NCBI RefSeq assembly: GCF_001684975.1
Contig: NZ_MAYH01000034.1
Span: 434,001 to 498,000 of the forward strand
DNA: 64,000 nt
Origin: Chryseobacterium artocarpi
Lineage (GTDB): Bacteria > Bacteroidota > Bacteroidia > Flavobacteriales > Weeksellaceae
Direction: 5' to 3'
Below, in pieces: positions 56,097 to 64,000 of the stretch. A program made the translations under genes and the position numbers. The first letter of the stretch is position 1. Every line of letters begins with the position of its first letter. Below the pieces are notes generated by a model. It saw only the letters and a program-made list of their open reading frames with translations, made no database searches and was not told the DNA's origin.

Positions 56097-56975
56097 ATGA
56101 AAATTATAATCACAGGATCACTTGGAAATGTAGCTAAACCTTTAGCAATGCAACTGGTAGAGCAAGGGCATGATATCACAGTAATCAGCAGCAACGAGTC
56201 AAAAAGACAAGACATTGAATCTTTAGGAGCAAAACCTGCTATCGGATCCATTACTGATGTTGATTTTTTAACTCAAACATTTAACGGAGCCGACGCTGTA
56301 TTTGTTATGACTCCTCCCGCAATCAGTGCAGACCATATTGTTCAGAATACCATTGATGCCGGAAAAAATTATGCTGAGGCATTAAAAAAAACAGGAGTAA
56401 AAAGAGCGGTAATGCTAAGTAGCGTAGGAGCCGGATCTCCTGTAGAAAATGGTCCGATAAAAGGGCTACATCATATTGAAAAGCTTTATCAGGAAATTGA
56501 AAACACCTCATTTACATTCTTAAGAGCGGGATATTTTTACACGAATTTCTTTAATGATATTCCATTGATTAAAAATGCTGGAATTATCGGTGGAAATTAT
56601 CCTGAAAATACAGAAATTCCTGTAGTACATCCAACTGATATTGCTAAAGCAGCAGCAGAGGAATTGGTAAAAAATGAAACCGGAAAAAATATCAGATATA
56701 TTGTAAGTGATTCCCGAAAGGCATCTGATTTCGCAAAAGTGCTTGGAACCTCAGTAGAAAAACCTGAACTTCCATGGGTAGAGTTTTCGGATGAAGATTC
56801 TTTAAACGGAATGCTACAGGCTGGTTTGCCTCAGGATATGGCTGAACTTTATGTGGAAATGGGATTGGGAATGAAAACTGGAACTGTACAAAAAGATTTT
56901 ATTGAGCATGGATCACCAGTAAACGGAAGTGTAAAATTAGAAGATTTCGCTAAAGAATTTGCTTCTCAGTTTTAA
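56097..56975 (+). CDS. NmrA-like NAD(P)-binding protein
   Basis: 292 residues. ITGSLGNVAKPLAMQLVEQG has the nucleotide-binding turn (GxxGxxxxP form), AVFVMTPPAISADHIVQNTI and 'RAVMLSSVGAGSPVENGPIK' the next blocks, and SFTFLRAGYFYTNFF follows, as in atypical SDRs of the NmrA/quinone-reductase-2 type. No classical YxxxK. Probably a reductase or redox sensor under HxlR control. Confidence 0.9.
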   Translation: MKIIITGSLGNVAKPLAMQLVEQGHDITVISSNESKRQDIESLGAKPAIGSITDVDFLTQTFNGADAVFVMTPPAISADHIVQNTIDAGKNYAEALKKTGVKRAVMLSSVGAGSPVENGPIKGLHHIEKLYQEIENTSFTFLRAGYFYTNFFNDIPLIKNAGIIGGNYPENTEIPVVHPTDIAKAAAEELVKNETGKNIRYIVSDSRKASDFAKVLGTSVEKPELPWVEFSDEDSLNGMLQAGLPQDMAELYVEMGLGMKTGTVQKDFIEHGSPVNGSVKLEDFAKEFASQF

Positions 56976-57033
56976 ATAAATTTATACTCAATAATAGAAA
57001 TTGTATTTCTTATTAGACGATTTTAAATACGAG

Positions 57034-57060
57034 TTTCGGCGCACCAAAGGTGCGCCGAAA
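57034..57060. terminator. Bidirectional hairpin terminator
   Basis: Perfect 12-bp stem TTTCGGCGCACC / GGTGCGCCGAAA with loop AAA, between convergent genes. Confidence 0.8.
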
Positions 57061-57085
57061 TTCTTTATATTTTAGAATAATTATA

Positions 57086-58369
57086 TTATTTATTCTCTTT
57101 CAATATCTTTTTCAATACTTTGATTTTTCCATCGATAGGCTGATCAATTTTTAACCCTAAAATATCAGCAACAAGCGGATAAACGTTTACATTAGCAAAT
57201 TCATCGATCACCAGATTGTTTTTAAATTCCGGTCCCCAAGCGTAGAATGTTGCCTTCATTTCAGGAACTGTTTTTGGGTTATAACCATGTTTTCCTACTG
57301 ATGTTTTCTTTCCTTTTTCCAGGAAAATCTTCGGGGCTTTTGGTAATAAAAGAATTTGTCCTATTCTGTTGTATTGATCATCTCTTGTTGCAAAATGTAA
57401 GTATTTAGGAAGCTTTTTATCCAGATACACTTCGTAGTCAGCTGTTTTATTGGCTTTTAATTGCTTGTAAACTGATTTTACCTCATCCGGATTTTTCACA
57501 TATACTCTTAAAAGTGTCTGAGAATTATAAAAGTCAAATCTGTTTTTATCAAAAAGAAGAGCCGGAATTTCCAGTGGAGTACCACCGTCTACTTTTATCA
57601 TTCCGTGATCGGAAACGAATACAAAGTTGACATTTTTCAACCCTAAATCATTGACTTTCTGAACAAGATCCCCTATTGCCTTATCAATCAGATGTACAGC
57701 GGCTTCCGTTTCTTTGGTATCAGGACCGTAATGATGTCCGCTCCCATCTACTTCAGGGAAATACAGTGAAATAAAGTGAGGTCTTTTATCGTCAGGAAGC
57801 TTTAACCAGTTGACAACTTTTTCAACTTTTTCTGACGGTGTAAATTTTTCGTGATATGGATAGTAATAAGAAGGTCTCATTCCGCCTGCATCACTTGCCG
57901 AACCTACCCACATTAATGAAGCAGATACTATACCTTGTTTTTCAGCTAGCCCCCAAAGTGGAGTTCCTCCGTACCAGCTCCCATCTTCTGCATTTTTTTT
58001 ATTGCTCATCGCGTAAGTTTCCTTTCGCTTATAATCATAGAAAAAATTATCTATTAAACCGTGATGTGCCGGATACATTCCTGTAATAAGACTCCAGTGG
58101 TTGGGGAAAGTAATACTTGGATAACTTGGAATCATTGCTTGTGCTTTCACACCACTACCAGAAAGTTTCAGCAGATTTTCAGCGTTGTATTTCTTTGCGT
58201 AATCATATCGGAAACCATCTGTTGAGATCATGATAACATATGGTTTTGATTGGGCTTCCACACTATTTTGTCTGCCCGGAACGACTACCTGAGTCGTATC
58301 CACATTTACCTGCTGGGCACAAACCGTTAAGGAAATAAACAGCAGTAAAAAATGTATTCCTCGCTTCAT
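57086..58369 (-). CDS. Secreted type I phosphodiesterase/nucleotide pyrophosphatase
   Basis: 427 residues, signal peptide MKRGIHFLLLFISLTVCAQ. VIMISTDGFRYDYAKKYN (metal Asp), PSYPSITFPNHWSLITGMYP (Thr nucleophile in S-I-T-F), ISLYFPEVDGSGHHYGP and VFVSDHGM (metal residues) are the conserved sites of the ENPP family. Periplasmic; cleaves nucleotide or other phosphodiesters. Confidence 0.95.
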   Translation of the reverse strand: MKRGIHFLLLFISLTVCAQQVNVDTTQVVVPGRQNSVEAQSKPYVIMISTDGFRYDYAKKYNAENLLKLSGSGVKAQAMIPSYPSITFPNHWSLITGMYPAHHGLIDNFFYDYKRKETYAMSNKKNAEDGSWYGGTPLWGLAEKQGIVSASLMWVGSASDAGGMRPSYYYPYHEKFTPSEKVEKVVNWLKLPDDKRPHFISLYFPEVDGSGHHYGPDTKETEAAVHLIDKAIGDLVQKVNDLGLKNVNFVFVSDHGMIKVDGGTPLEIPALLFDKNRFDFYNSQTLLRVYVKNPDEVKSVYKQLKANKTADYEVYLDKKLPKYLHFATRDDQYNRIGQILLLPKAPKIFLEKGKKTSVGKHGYNPKTVPEMKATFYAWGPEFKNNLVIDEFANVNVYPLVADILGLKIDQPIDGKIKVLKKILKENK

Positions 58370-58464
58370 TATTTAAAATTTTTGGCAAAGTTACATTCTC
58401 TACTGCTCCCTGAAAAGTTTCAGAGGTTAAAAGTATATTAAAACCAATTATTTTTGAATTTAAA

Positions 58465-59301
58465 TTAAATAGCTCTTTTCATTTCAAACTGTGACAACCA
58501 GTTTTCAAGTCCGATTTTCTGGTCTAAAAACCTTCTGGTTTCTACGGAAATATCATCTACATTATTGATGGCAATTGGTTTTCCGTCAGCAATAGTATTG
58601 AAAAGAATACTGCCTATTCCTTGTTTTCTATAGTTTTTGTCTACTGCAATCTGATGAATTTTTCTTGCTAAAGGATTGTAAATAATATATCCTACCAGCT
58701 TTTCATCAGCATAAGCCCCTATGGTTGTATAACTTTCGGGCATAGGATCCAATACATAAACACATCCCTGCCAGGAAGGCTCAATGTCCCAGAAAGAACG
58801 AAGGCTATCCCATGGAAATTCATCCATCTCTTTTATCGTGATCTCCTTATTTTCTTTTCCTGAACTAATATTTCCTTTAAAGCAAAGAAGTTTTCTGACA
58901 ATTGTAAATCCTAAGTTTTCATAAGCTCTGATTGCAGCTGCATTTCCTTCAATAACCTCCAAAAGCAATATGTCTGCATTTCTTTCTTTTAAAACAGGAA
59001 TAATAAAGTCATACATTTTCCTAACCAGACCTTTTCCTCTACTTTCCGGAACTACTCCGGTTCCTCCATTATAAATGATTTTCTGCCCCTCCTCAATCTT
59101 TTCCGACTGAAGAATAAAGCTTACTAGTTTTCCATCTTCAAAACCGCCTACCGAAATATCCATATCCAGTTTTTCAGCAGCAATTTTTGAGGTAAGCATC
59201 TCTTTAGTTAAATGAAAAGGAACAATATAATCTGAAAAAGACAGATTAAATACTTCTAAAATCTCATCTACACTTACATTTGTCAAAGTTCTAAACTCCA
59301 T
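58465..59301 (-). CDS. Double GNAT-domain acetyltransferase
   Basis: 278 residues with two GNAT-like halves. The first has GTGVVPESRGKGLVRKMYDF (acetyl-CoA loop) and VIEGNAAAIRAYENLGFTIV. The second has IHQIAVDKNYRKQGIGSILF (acetyl-CoA loop). Some relatives use one domain for structure. Substrate unknown. It is 20 bp from the deaminase gene. Confidence 0.9.
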   Translation of the reverse strand: MEFRTLTNVSVDEILEVFNLSFSDYIVPFHLTKEMLTSKIAAEKLDMDISVGGFEDGKLVSFILQSEKIEEGQKIIYNGGTGVVPESRGKGLVRKMYDFIIPVLKERNADILLLEVIEGNAAAIRAYENLGFTIVRKLLCFKGNISSGKENKEITIKEMDEFPWDSLRSFWDIEPSWQGCVYVLDPMPESYTTIGAYADEKLVGYIIYNPLARKIHQIAVDKNYRKQGIGSILFNTIADGKPIAINNVDDISVETRRFLDQKIGLENWLSQFEMKRAI

Positions 59302-59320
59302 TACTCTTTATTTTAAATTA

Positions 59321-59716
59321 TTACCATTCTCTGTCAAGATCTTCTTTCCAGTCGTAGGGTATCAGTTCTTTTAAGGTTACAAATACTCCGTTTTTCACTT
59401 CGATTACTGCATTTAGGTTCTCTTTCGATAGCTGGCTCATCAGCTCTCTGCAACGCCCACATGGAGGTACTGCATTTCCGTCATCTCCCACAGCTACAAC
59501 AGCCTTGATATAACGTTCTCCATTCTTCAGCATTTCAGCTACAGCACTATGCTCTGCACAAAACCCCATGGAACAAGCTGTATCTATACTGATCCCTGTA
59601 TATACATTCCCATCTACAGTTTCAATAGCTGCCGCTACTCCACCGTATTCTATAAAATCATTCAACGTCGTTGATTTCGCAAATTGGCTGGCAATTTCCT
59701 TCAAATCTTTTCTCAT
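59321..59716 (-). CDS. Cytidine-deaminase-like protein
   Basis: 131 residues from the ATG at 59716. An upstream ATG at 59746 is in frame but would overlap the GrpB-like gene. CAEHSAVAEMLKN (zinc ligand and proton-shuttle Glu; CAEH in place of HAE) and VPPCGRCRELMSQL (PCxxC) are the deaminase zinc motifs. The CxE form is that of blasticidin-S/cytidine deaminases. Length (about 130) fits a homotetrameric cytidine deaminase. Salvage or detoxification role. Confidence 0.88.
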   Translation of the reverse strand: MRKDLKEIASQFAKSTTLNDFIEYGGVAAAIETVDGNVYTGISIDTACSMGFCAEHSAVAEMLKNGERYIKAVVAVGDDGNAVPPCGRCRELMSQLSKENLNAVIEVKNGVFVTLKELIPYDWKEDLDREW

Positions 59717-59727
59717 AGAACTATTTA

Positions 59728-60321
59728 TTATTTTTTTGAATACCATTTAAGGGCATTTTGCTCTTCTCTTTTGATAAACGGATCTTTTCCGTCATTATAA
59801 TCATTACCATCAATCCATTCCATCTGACTGAGTTTTTCCTTTAATTGCTGATATTCTTCTTTAACTTTTGAATGAGACCGAAGATAGTCCCTAAAGGCAA
59901 TGTGACGAAGCCAGTGTTCTGATGATGTTAGAATTGTATGAATATGTGCTATACGAAGCTCATGATTGTGTAGTTCTTTAGGAATTTCATCACCTGAATG
60001 AATAATTTCGGGAAAGTCTAGAGACAAGGGTTTATCTTTAAGTTTAATGAAAAAACGTCGGTAAGGCATTTCTTCGTTATACTTTTCATAATAAATACAA
60101 TCCTGTCCCTGTAATAAAAGCGGAATATGATCTAATTCTGTTTCATTTTTCACACCGATCATAATATCAATAATCGGTTTTGCAGACAAGCCCTCTACTG
60201 AGGTACTTCCGATATGTTCAATTTCCGGGTGTAAGAAACCAATGCTTTTTTCCAGTTCTTTTTTAATGGATTCAAATTGTTCTTTCCAAACCGGATTGTA
60301 TTTTTCAAAAGTAACTTTCAT
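59728..60321 (-). CDS. GrpB family (UPF0157) protein
   Basis: 197 residues from the ATG at 60321 (an earlier in-frame ATG at 60342 is less likely). IEHIGSTSVEGLSAKPIIDI is the GrpB nucleotidyltransferase-like signature (GSTSxxxxxxKPxIDI). 'HLHTI'-type block is HIHTILTSSEHWLRHIAFRD, followed by YLRSHSKVKEEYQQLKEKL. Family role unknown; a nucleotide transfer is suspected. Confidence 0.9.
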   Translation of the reverse strand: MKVTFEKYNPVWKEQFESIKKELEKSIGFLHPEIEHIGSTSVEGLSAKPIIDIMIGVKNETELDHIPLLLQGQDCIYYEKYNEEMPYRRFFIKLKDKPLSLDFPEIIHSGDEIPKELHNHELRIAHIHTILTSSEHWLRHIAFRDYLRSHSKVKEEYQQLKEKLSQMEWIDGNDYNDGKDPFIKREEQNALKWYSKK

Positions 60322-60413
60322 GGAAATTCTGGTGATTAACAAATATATGAAAAACCTCTGATAGAGCCATGAAAAGGAAATTTCAATAGTTTGAAAAAAT
60401 TAAACTATAAATC

Positions 60414-60450
60414 ACAAAAAAAATACCCCGGTAAAAACCGAGGTATCTTA
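60414..60450 (-). terminator. Rho-independent terminator for rpoC-DUF3467
   Basis: On the minus strand, ATACCTCGGTT, loop TTT, ACCGGGGTAT (with G-U pairs), then a long T-run. It ends the rpoC-DUF3467 transcript. Confidence 0.85.
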
Positions 60451-60468
60451 TTTATTGTAAGAAAAATC

Positions 60469-60774
60469 TTAAGCTTGTACGTTGTTTCCTCCTAATACGA
60501 AAGGCTCAACTTCTTTGATTTCTCCGAACTGCTGCTCGTAGTTAGCGATGTTCTGTTGAAGAGCGTTTAATACTCTTTTAGCATGAAGTGGAGCAAGAAT
60601 TACTCTTGATCTTACTTTAGCTTGCTGAACACCTGGCATCAACTGAATAAAGTCTACTACAAATTCAGATGGAGAGTGGTTTACTAATGCTAAGTTAGCA
60701 TAGATTCCAGCAGCTACCATTTCGTTTAATTCGATGTTGATGTTTCCGTCTTGTGGATTTTGATTGTTGTCCAT
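60469..60774 (-). CDS. DUF3467 protein
   Basis: 101 residues. INIELNEMVAAGIYANLALV, NHSPSEFVVDFIQLMPGVQQ and AKVRSRVILAPLHAKRVLNA are the DUF3467 pattern. Its place just after rpoC with no terminator between is common in Bacteroidota and suggests a link to transcription. Role unknown. Confidence 0.93.
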   Translation of the reverse strand: MDNNQNPQDGNINIELNEMVAAGIYANLALVNHSPSEFVVDFIQLMPGVQQAKVRSRVILAPLHAKRVLNALQQNIANYEQQFGEIKEVEPFVLGGNNVQA

Positions 60775-60784
60775 TGTTATAAAT

Positions 60785-60861
60785 TATGTTTTTAAAATTC
60801 GAAATTTGAGATTGTGAAAATATAAAAATAATTTCAAATCCCAAATTTCAAATCATTAAAT
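60785..60861. repeat. Low-complexity spacer
   Basis: Built of related words (GAAATTTGAG, TTTCAAATCCC, ATTTCAAATC), similar in style to the groES-groEL spacer. Confidence 0.5.
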
Positions 60862-63800
60862 TTAGTTAAGGTCTTCGAATTCTTTCTTAGAACCAACGAT
60901 AACGTTCTGATACTCTTTAAGACCTGTACCTGCAGGAATTCTGTGTCCTACAATTACATTTTCTTTAAGACCGTTAAGATCATCGATCTTACCTGCTACA
61001 GCTGCTTCGTTTAGAACTTTAGTAGTTTCCTGGAAGGATGCTGCAGACATGAACGATTTAGTTTGAAGAGCTGCTCTTGTAATACCTTGTAATACTGGTG
61101 TTGCAGTAGCCGGTAAAGCTTCTCTTACTTCTACTAAAGCTTGATCTTCACGCTTCAATTTAGAGTTTTCATCTCTTAATTCTCTTGCAGTAATCATCTG
61201 ACCTGGTTTGAATTCTTTAGAATCACCAGCATCTACTACTACTTTAAGACCGAATACTCTGTTGTTTTCTTCTAAGAAGTCATATTTGTGCTCAAGAGCT
61301 CCTTCAAGGAACTGAGTATCACCTCCATCCACGATAGATACTTTTGTCATCATCTGTCTTACGATGATTTCGAAGTGCTTGTCGTCGATTTTTACCCCCT
61401 GTAGACGGTAAACTTCCTGGATTTCGTTTACTAAGTATTCCTGAACAGCTGTTGGACCTTTAATTCTTAAGATATCGTCTGGAGTGATTGAACCGTCAGA
61501 AAGTGGCGAACCAGCTCTTACGAAGTCATTCTCCTGTACTAAGATCTGGTTTGATAATTTAACTAAGTAAATTTTTCTTTCTCCAGTTTTAGCTTCAACG
61601 ATCAATTCACGGTTACCTCTCTTAATTTTTCCGTAAGAAACTACCCCGTCGATTTCAGTAACAACCGCTGGGTTTGAAGGGTTTCTTGCTTCGAATAATT
61701 CGGTAACTCTCGGAAGACCTCCGGTGATATCCCCTGCTTTTGCAGATTTTCTTGGGATCTTGATTAGGACTTTACCAGCCTTAATTTTTTCACCATCGTT
61801 TACCATTAAGTGGGCTCCTACCGGTAAGTTGTAAGCTTTTTGCTCAACTCCTTTAGAGTCTACCACCTTCAGGGTAGGTACGGCTTTCTTATTTCTAGAT
61901 TCAGAGATTACTTTCTCTTCGAATCCTGTAGCTTCATCGATTTCTAACTGGAATGAAATACCCTGGATGATATCCTCGTATTCTACCTTACCAGAAGTCT
62001 CTGCAATGATAACCGCGTTATACGCATCCCACTTACAGATTGTATCTCCTTTTTTAACTTTATCACCTGGTTTTACAGATAATATTGAACCGTAAGGTAC
62101 GTTAGCTACCATTAATGGAGTTCTAGACTCATTATCAGCAACTAATCTGAATTCCGTTGAACGAGAAACAACAACCTCAGTGATATTACCGTTTTCATCT
62201 TCAGAGCTAATAGTTCTTACCTCATCCATTTCAACGATACCATCTCTTCTTGCAACTATAGATGGGTTTTCAGAAACGTTACCTGCAGTACCCCCTTGGT
62301 GGAAAGTTCTCAACGTAAGCTGAGTTCCCGGTTCACCAATAGATTGTGCTGCAATTACTCCTACTGCTTCACCCATGTGGATTGTTTTACCAGTAGCTAG
62401 GTTTCTACCATAACATTTTGCACAGATACCTTTCTTAGCTTCACAAGTAAGTGGTGAACGAACTTCAACCGCTTCCAATCCTGCTTCTTCAATTCTCTTA
62501 GCTAATGCTTCGTTGATTACCTGATCTGCTTCAATAATGATTTCATCACTTTCAGGATCATAGATATTATGTAAAGAAACTCTACCTAAGATTCTTTCAG
62601 AGATTCTTTCAACGATCTCGTCATTTTTCTTAAGTGCAGTAACTTCTGTTCCTCTCAACGTTCCACAGTCATCTTCTGTAACGATAACGTCCTGTGCAAC
62701 GTCTACCAATCTTCTGGTTAGGTAACCAGCATCGGCAGTTTTAAGAGCGGTATCCGCAAGACCCTTACGAGCACCGTGGGTAGAGATAAAGTACTCTAAG
62801 ATGGAAAGACCTTCCTTAAAGTTTGCAAGGATCGGGTTTTCGATGATCTCCGCACCGGTAGAACCAGCTTTTTGCGGTTTCGCCATCAAACCTCTCATCC
62901 CTGATAACTGACGGATCTGTTCCTTAGAACCCCTCGCCCCAGAGTCAAGCATCATGTATACAGAGTTGAAACCACCTTGGTCAGTTTTCATTCTGCTCAT
63001 GATCATTTCAGTTAATCCAGCGTTGGTGTTAGTCCAAACGTCGATTACCTGGTTATAACGTTCTGTATCGGTAATTAGACCCATGTTATAGTTAGCTCTA
63101 ATTTCGTCTACAGTTTCAATTGAAGTAGCAATCATCTGCTTTTTCTCCACAGGTACTACGATATCTCCAAGAGAGAATGATAGACCTCCTTTGAATGCGT
63201 TTGAATACCCTAGATCTTTCATTGCATCCAAGAACTTCACTGTTGTAGGGAAATCTGTATCAGCAAGGATCTTACCGATAACGTTTCTCAATGATTTCTT
63301 AGTAAGAAGTTCATTGATATATCCTACTTGCTTAGGTACAATTTGGTTGAATAAGATTCTACCTACAGAAGTTTCGATCAATCTTGTTACGATTACTCCG
63401 TCTTCTTTCACTGGTAGTCTACATCTTACCTTAGCATTTAATGAAACTCTACCTTCTGCGTAAGCGATTTCCGCTTCTTCAGGAGAATAGAATGCAAGAC
63501 CTTCACCTTTTACTTTCATCTCTTCTGTAGAGCTTAATTCTTTGGTCATGAAATAAAGACCAAGAACCATGTCCTGAGATGGTACTGTAATTGGAGAACC
63601 GTTTGCAGGGTTCAAGATGTTTTGAGAACCTAACATCAATAACTGAGCTTCAAGGATCGCTTCTGGTCCTAACGGTAAGTGTACCGCCATCTGGTCACCA
63701 TCGAAATCGGCGTTGAATGCTGTTGTTACTAACGGGTGTAGTTGGATAGCTTTACCTTCGATCATCTTAGGTTGGAAAGCCTGAATACCAAGTCTGTGAA

Positions 63801-64000
63801 GAGTAGGTGCTCTGTTCAATAGAACAGGGTGACCTTTCATCACGTTTTCTAGGATATCATAAACTACTGGTTCTTTTCTATCGATAATTCTCTTCGCAGA
63901 TTTTACTGTTTTTACAATACCTCTCTCGATTAGTTTTCTAATGATAAATGGTTTGTAAAGTTCAGCTGCCATATCTTTAGGGATACCACATTCGTGAAGC
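60862..64000 (-). CDS. rpoC: RNA polymerase beta' subunit, N-terminal end outside window
   Basis: The frame is open to the right edge; the Met at 63972 is internal (the residues before it read LHECGIPKD). About 1045 of roughly 1420 residues are present. [16 protein letters not shown] and [15 protein letters not shown] (catalytic Mg2+ Asp triad) are visible, then [35 protein letters not shown], the second zinc-binding site ([20 protein letters not shown]), and the trigger-loop region '[20 protein letters not shown]' with LRTFHQGG. C-terminal region ends [18 protein letters not shown]. Confidence 0.99.
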   Translation of the reverse strand, partial: LHECGIPKDMAAELYKPFIIRKLIERGIVKTVKSAKRIIDRKEPVVYDILENVMKGHPVLLNRAPTLHRLGIQAFQPKMIEGKAIQLHPLVTTAFNADFDGDQMAVHLPLGPEAILEAQLLMLGSQNILNPANGSPITVPSQDMVLGLYFMTKELSSTEEMKVKGEGLAFYSPEEAEIAYAEGRVSLNAKVRCRLPVKEDGVIVTRLIETSVGRILFNQIVPKQVGYINELLTKKSLRNVIGKILADTDFPTTVKFLDAMKDLGYSNAFKGGLSFSLGDIVVPVEKKQMIATSIETVDEIRANYNMGLITDTERYNQVIDVWTNTNAGLTEMIMSRMKTDQGGFNSVYMMLDSGARGSKEQIRQLSGMRGLMAKPQKAGSTGAEIIENPILANFKEGLSILEYFISTHGARKGLADTALKTADAGYLTRRLVDVAQDVIVTEDDCGTLRGTEVTALKKNDEIVERISERILGRVSLHNIYDPESDEIIIEADQVINEALAKRIEEAGLEAVEVRSPLTCEAKKGICAKCYGRNLATGKTIHMGEAVGVIAAQSIGEPGTQLTLRTFHQGGTAGNVSENPSIVARRDGIVEMDEVRTISSEDENGNITEVVVSRSTEFRLVADNESRTPLMVANVPYGSILSVKPGDKVKKGDTICKWDAYNAVIIAETSGKVEYEDIIQGISFQLEIDEATGFEEKVISESRNKKAVPTLKVVDSKGVEQKAYNLPVGAHLMVNDGEKIKAGKVLIKIPRKSAKAGDITGGLPRVTELFEARNPSNPAVVTEIDGVVSYGKIKRGNRELIVEAKTGERKIYLVKLSNQILVQENDFVRAGSPLSDGSITPDDILRIKGPTAVQEYLVNEIQEVYRLQGVKIDDKHFEIIVRQMMTKVSIVDGGDTQFLEGALEHKYDFLEENNRVFGLKVVVDAGDSKEFKPGQMITARELRDENSKLKREDQALVEVREALPATATPVLQGITRAALQTKSFMSAASFQETTKVLNEAAVAGKIDDLNGLKENVIVGHRIPAGTGLKEYQNVIVGSKKEFEDLN

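Overview
The window looks like chromosomal DNA of a flavobacterium, most probably Chryseobacterium or a close relative (Weeksellaceae, Bacteroidota). It is AT-rich. Genes are preceded by A-rich leaders rather than Shine-Dalgarno sequences, and several carry the Bacteroidota -7 box TAnnTTTG. Gene families typical of the group are present: DUF3467 next to rpoC, GG-leader bacteriocin-like peptides, T9SS-type C-terminal regions, a subclass B1 metallo-beta-lactamase, and the DUF2157/DUF4401/GDYXXLXY trio. The genus is an inference from this style; no marker gene was compared. Layout: 1-3.3 kb has the end of a secreted protein gene, a tiny GG-leader peptide gene that is easily missed, and groES-groEL. 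3.3-9 kb is accessory: a secreted orphan flanked by a direct repeat of the groEL 3' end, a putative AbiC-like membrane protein, a small HTH regulator with a palindromic candidate operator, a structured noncoding leader ahead of an unknown gene, C-rich palindromic repeats, and several hypothetical genes. 9-24 kb is a plus-strand run of small enzymes and unknown proteins (Kelch protein, GNAT, DUF2461, NUDIX, two serine hydrolases, DUF1801, phosphodiester glycosidase, RibD-like reductase, VOC, DinB-like, EreA/ChaN-like) ending in a broken lipoprotein zinc protease. 24.18-24.46 kb holds a dense cluster of DnaA boxes followed by an AT-rich tract, a candidate replication origin or DnaA-binding locus. 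24.5-31 kb has alpha/beta hydrolases, the metallo-beta-lactamase, DUF2200, DUF4272 and the DUF2157/DUF4401/GDYXXLXY operon. 31-36.8 kb has an FMN riboswitch with ribB, a TonB-dependent-receptor-like protein, a DUF3575 protein and a KgtP-like transporter. 37-39.7 kb is a compact ECF sigma operon (hydrolase, sigma factor, putative membrane anti-sigma, methyltransferase) behind an ECF-like promoter. 39.7-51 kb has an M43 protease, an ABC exporter, truA, lpxK, a purine nucleoside phosphorylase, a thioredoxin-like protein, a Y-family polymerase, a GH13 amylase and a second GG-leader peptide. 51-57 kb has two regulator/target pairs (AraC with cupin and alcohol dehydrogenase; HxlR with an NmrA-like protein), each with repeats that look like operators. 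57-64 kb is mostly minus strand and ends in DUF3467 and the C-terminal three quarters of rpoC. Most unusual points: the DnaA-box cluster; two cases where a gene sits between direct repeats of a neighbour's end (groEL tail, DUF2461 head); two orphan GG-leader peptides; a structured leader at 5.7-5.95 kb; a nonsense codon inside a cupin gene; and an ECF operon with a likely autoregulated promoter. All calls come from reading the sequence. No database search was run.
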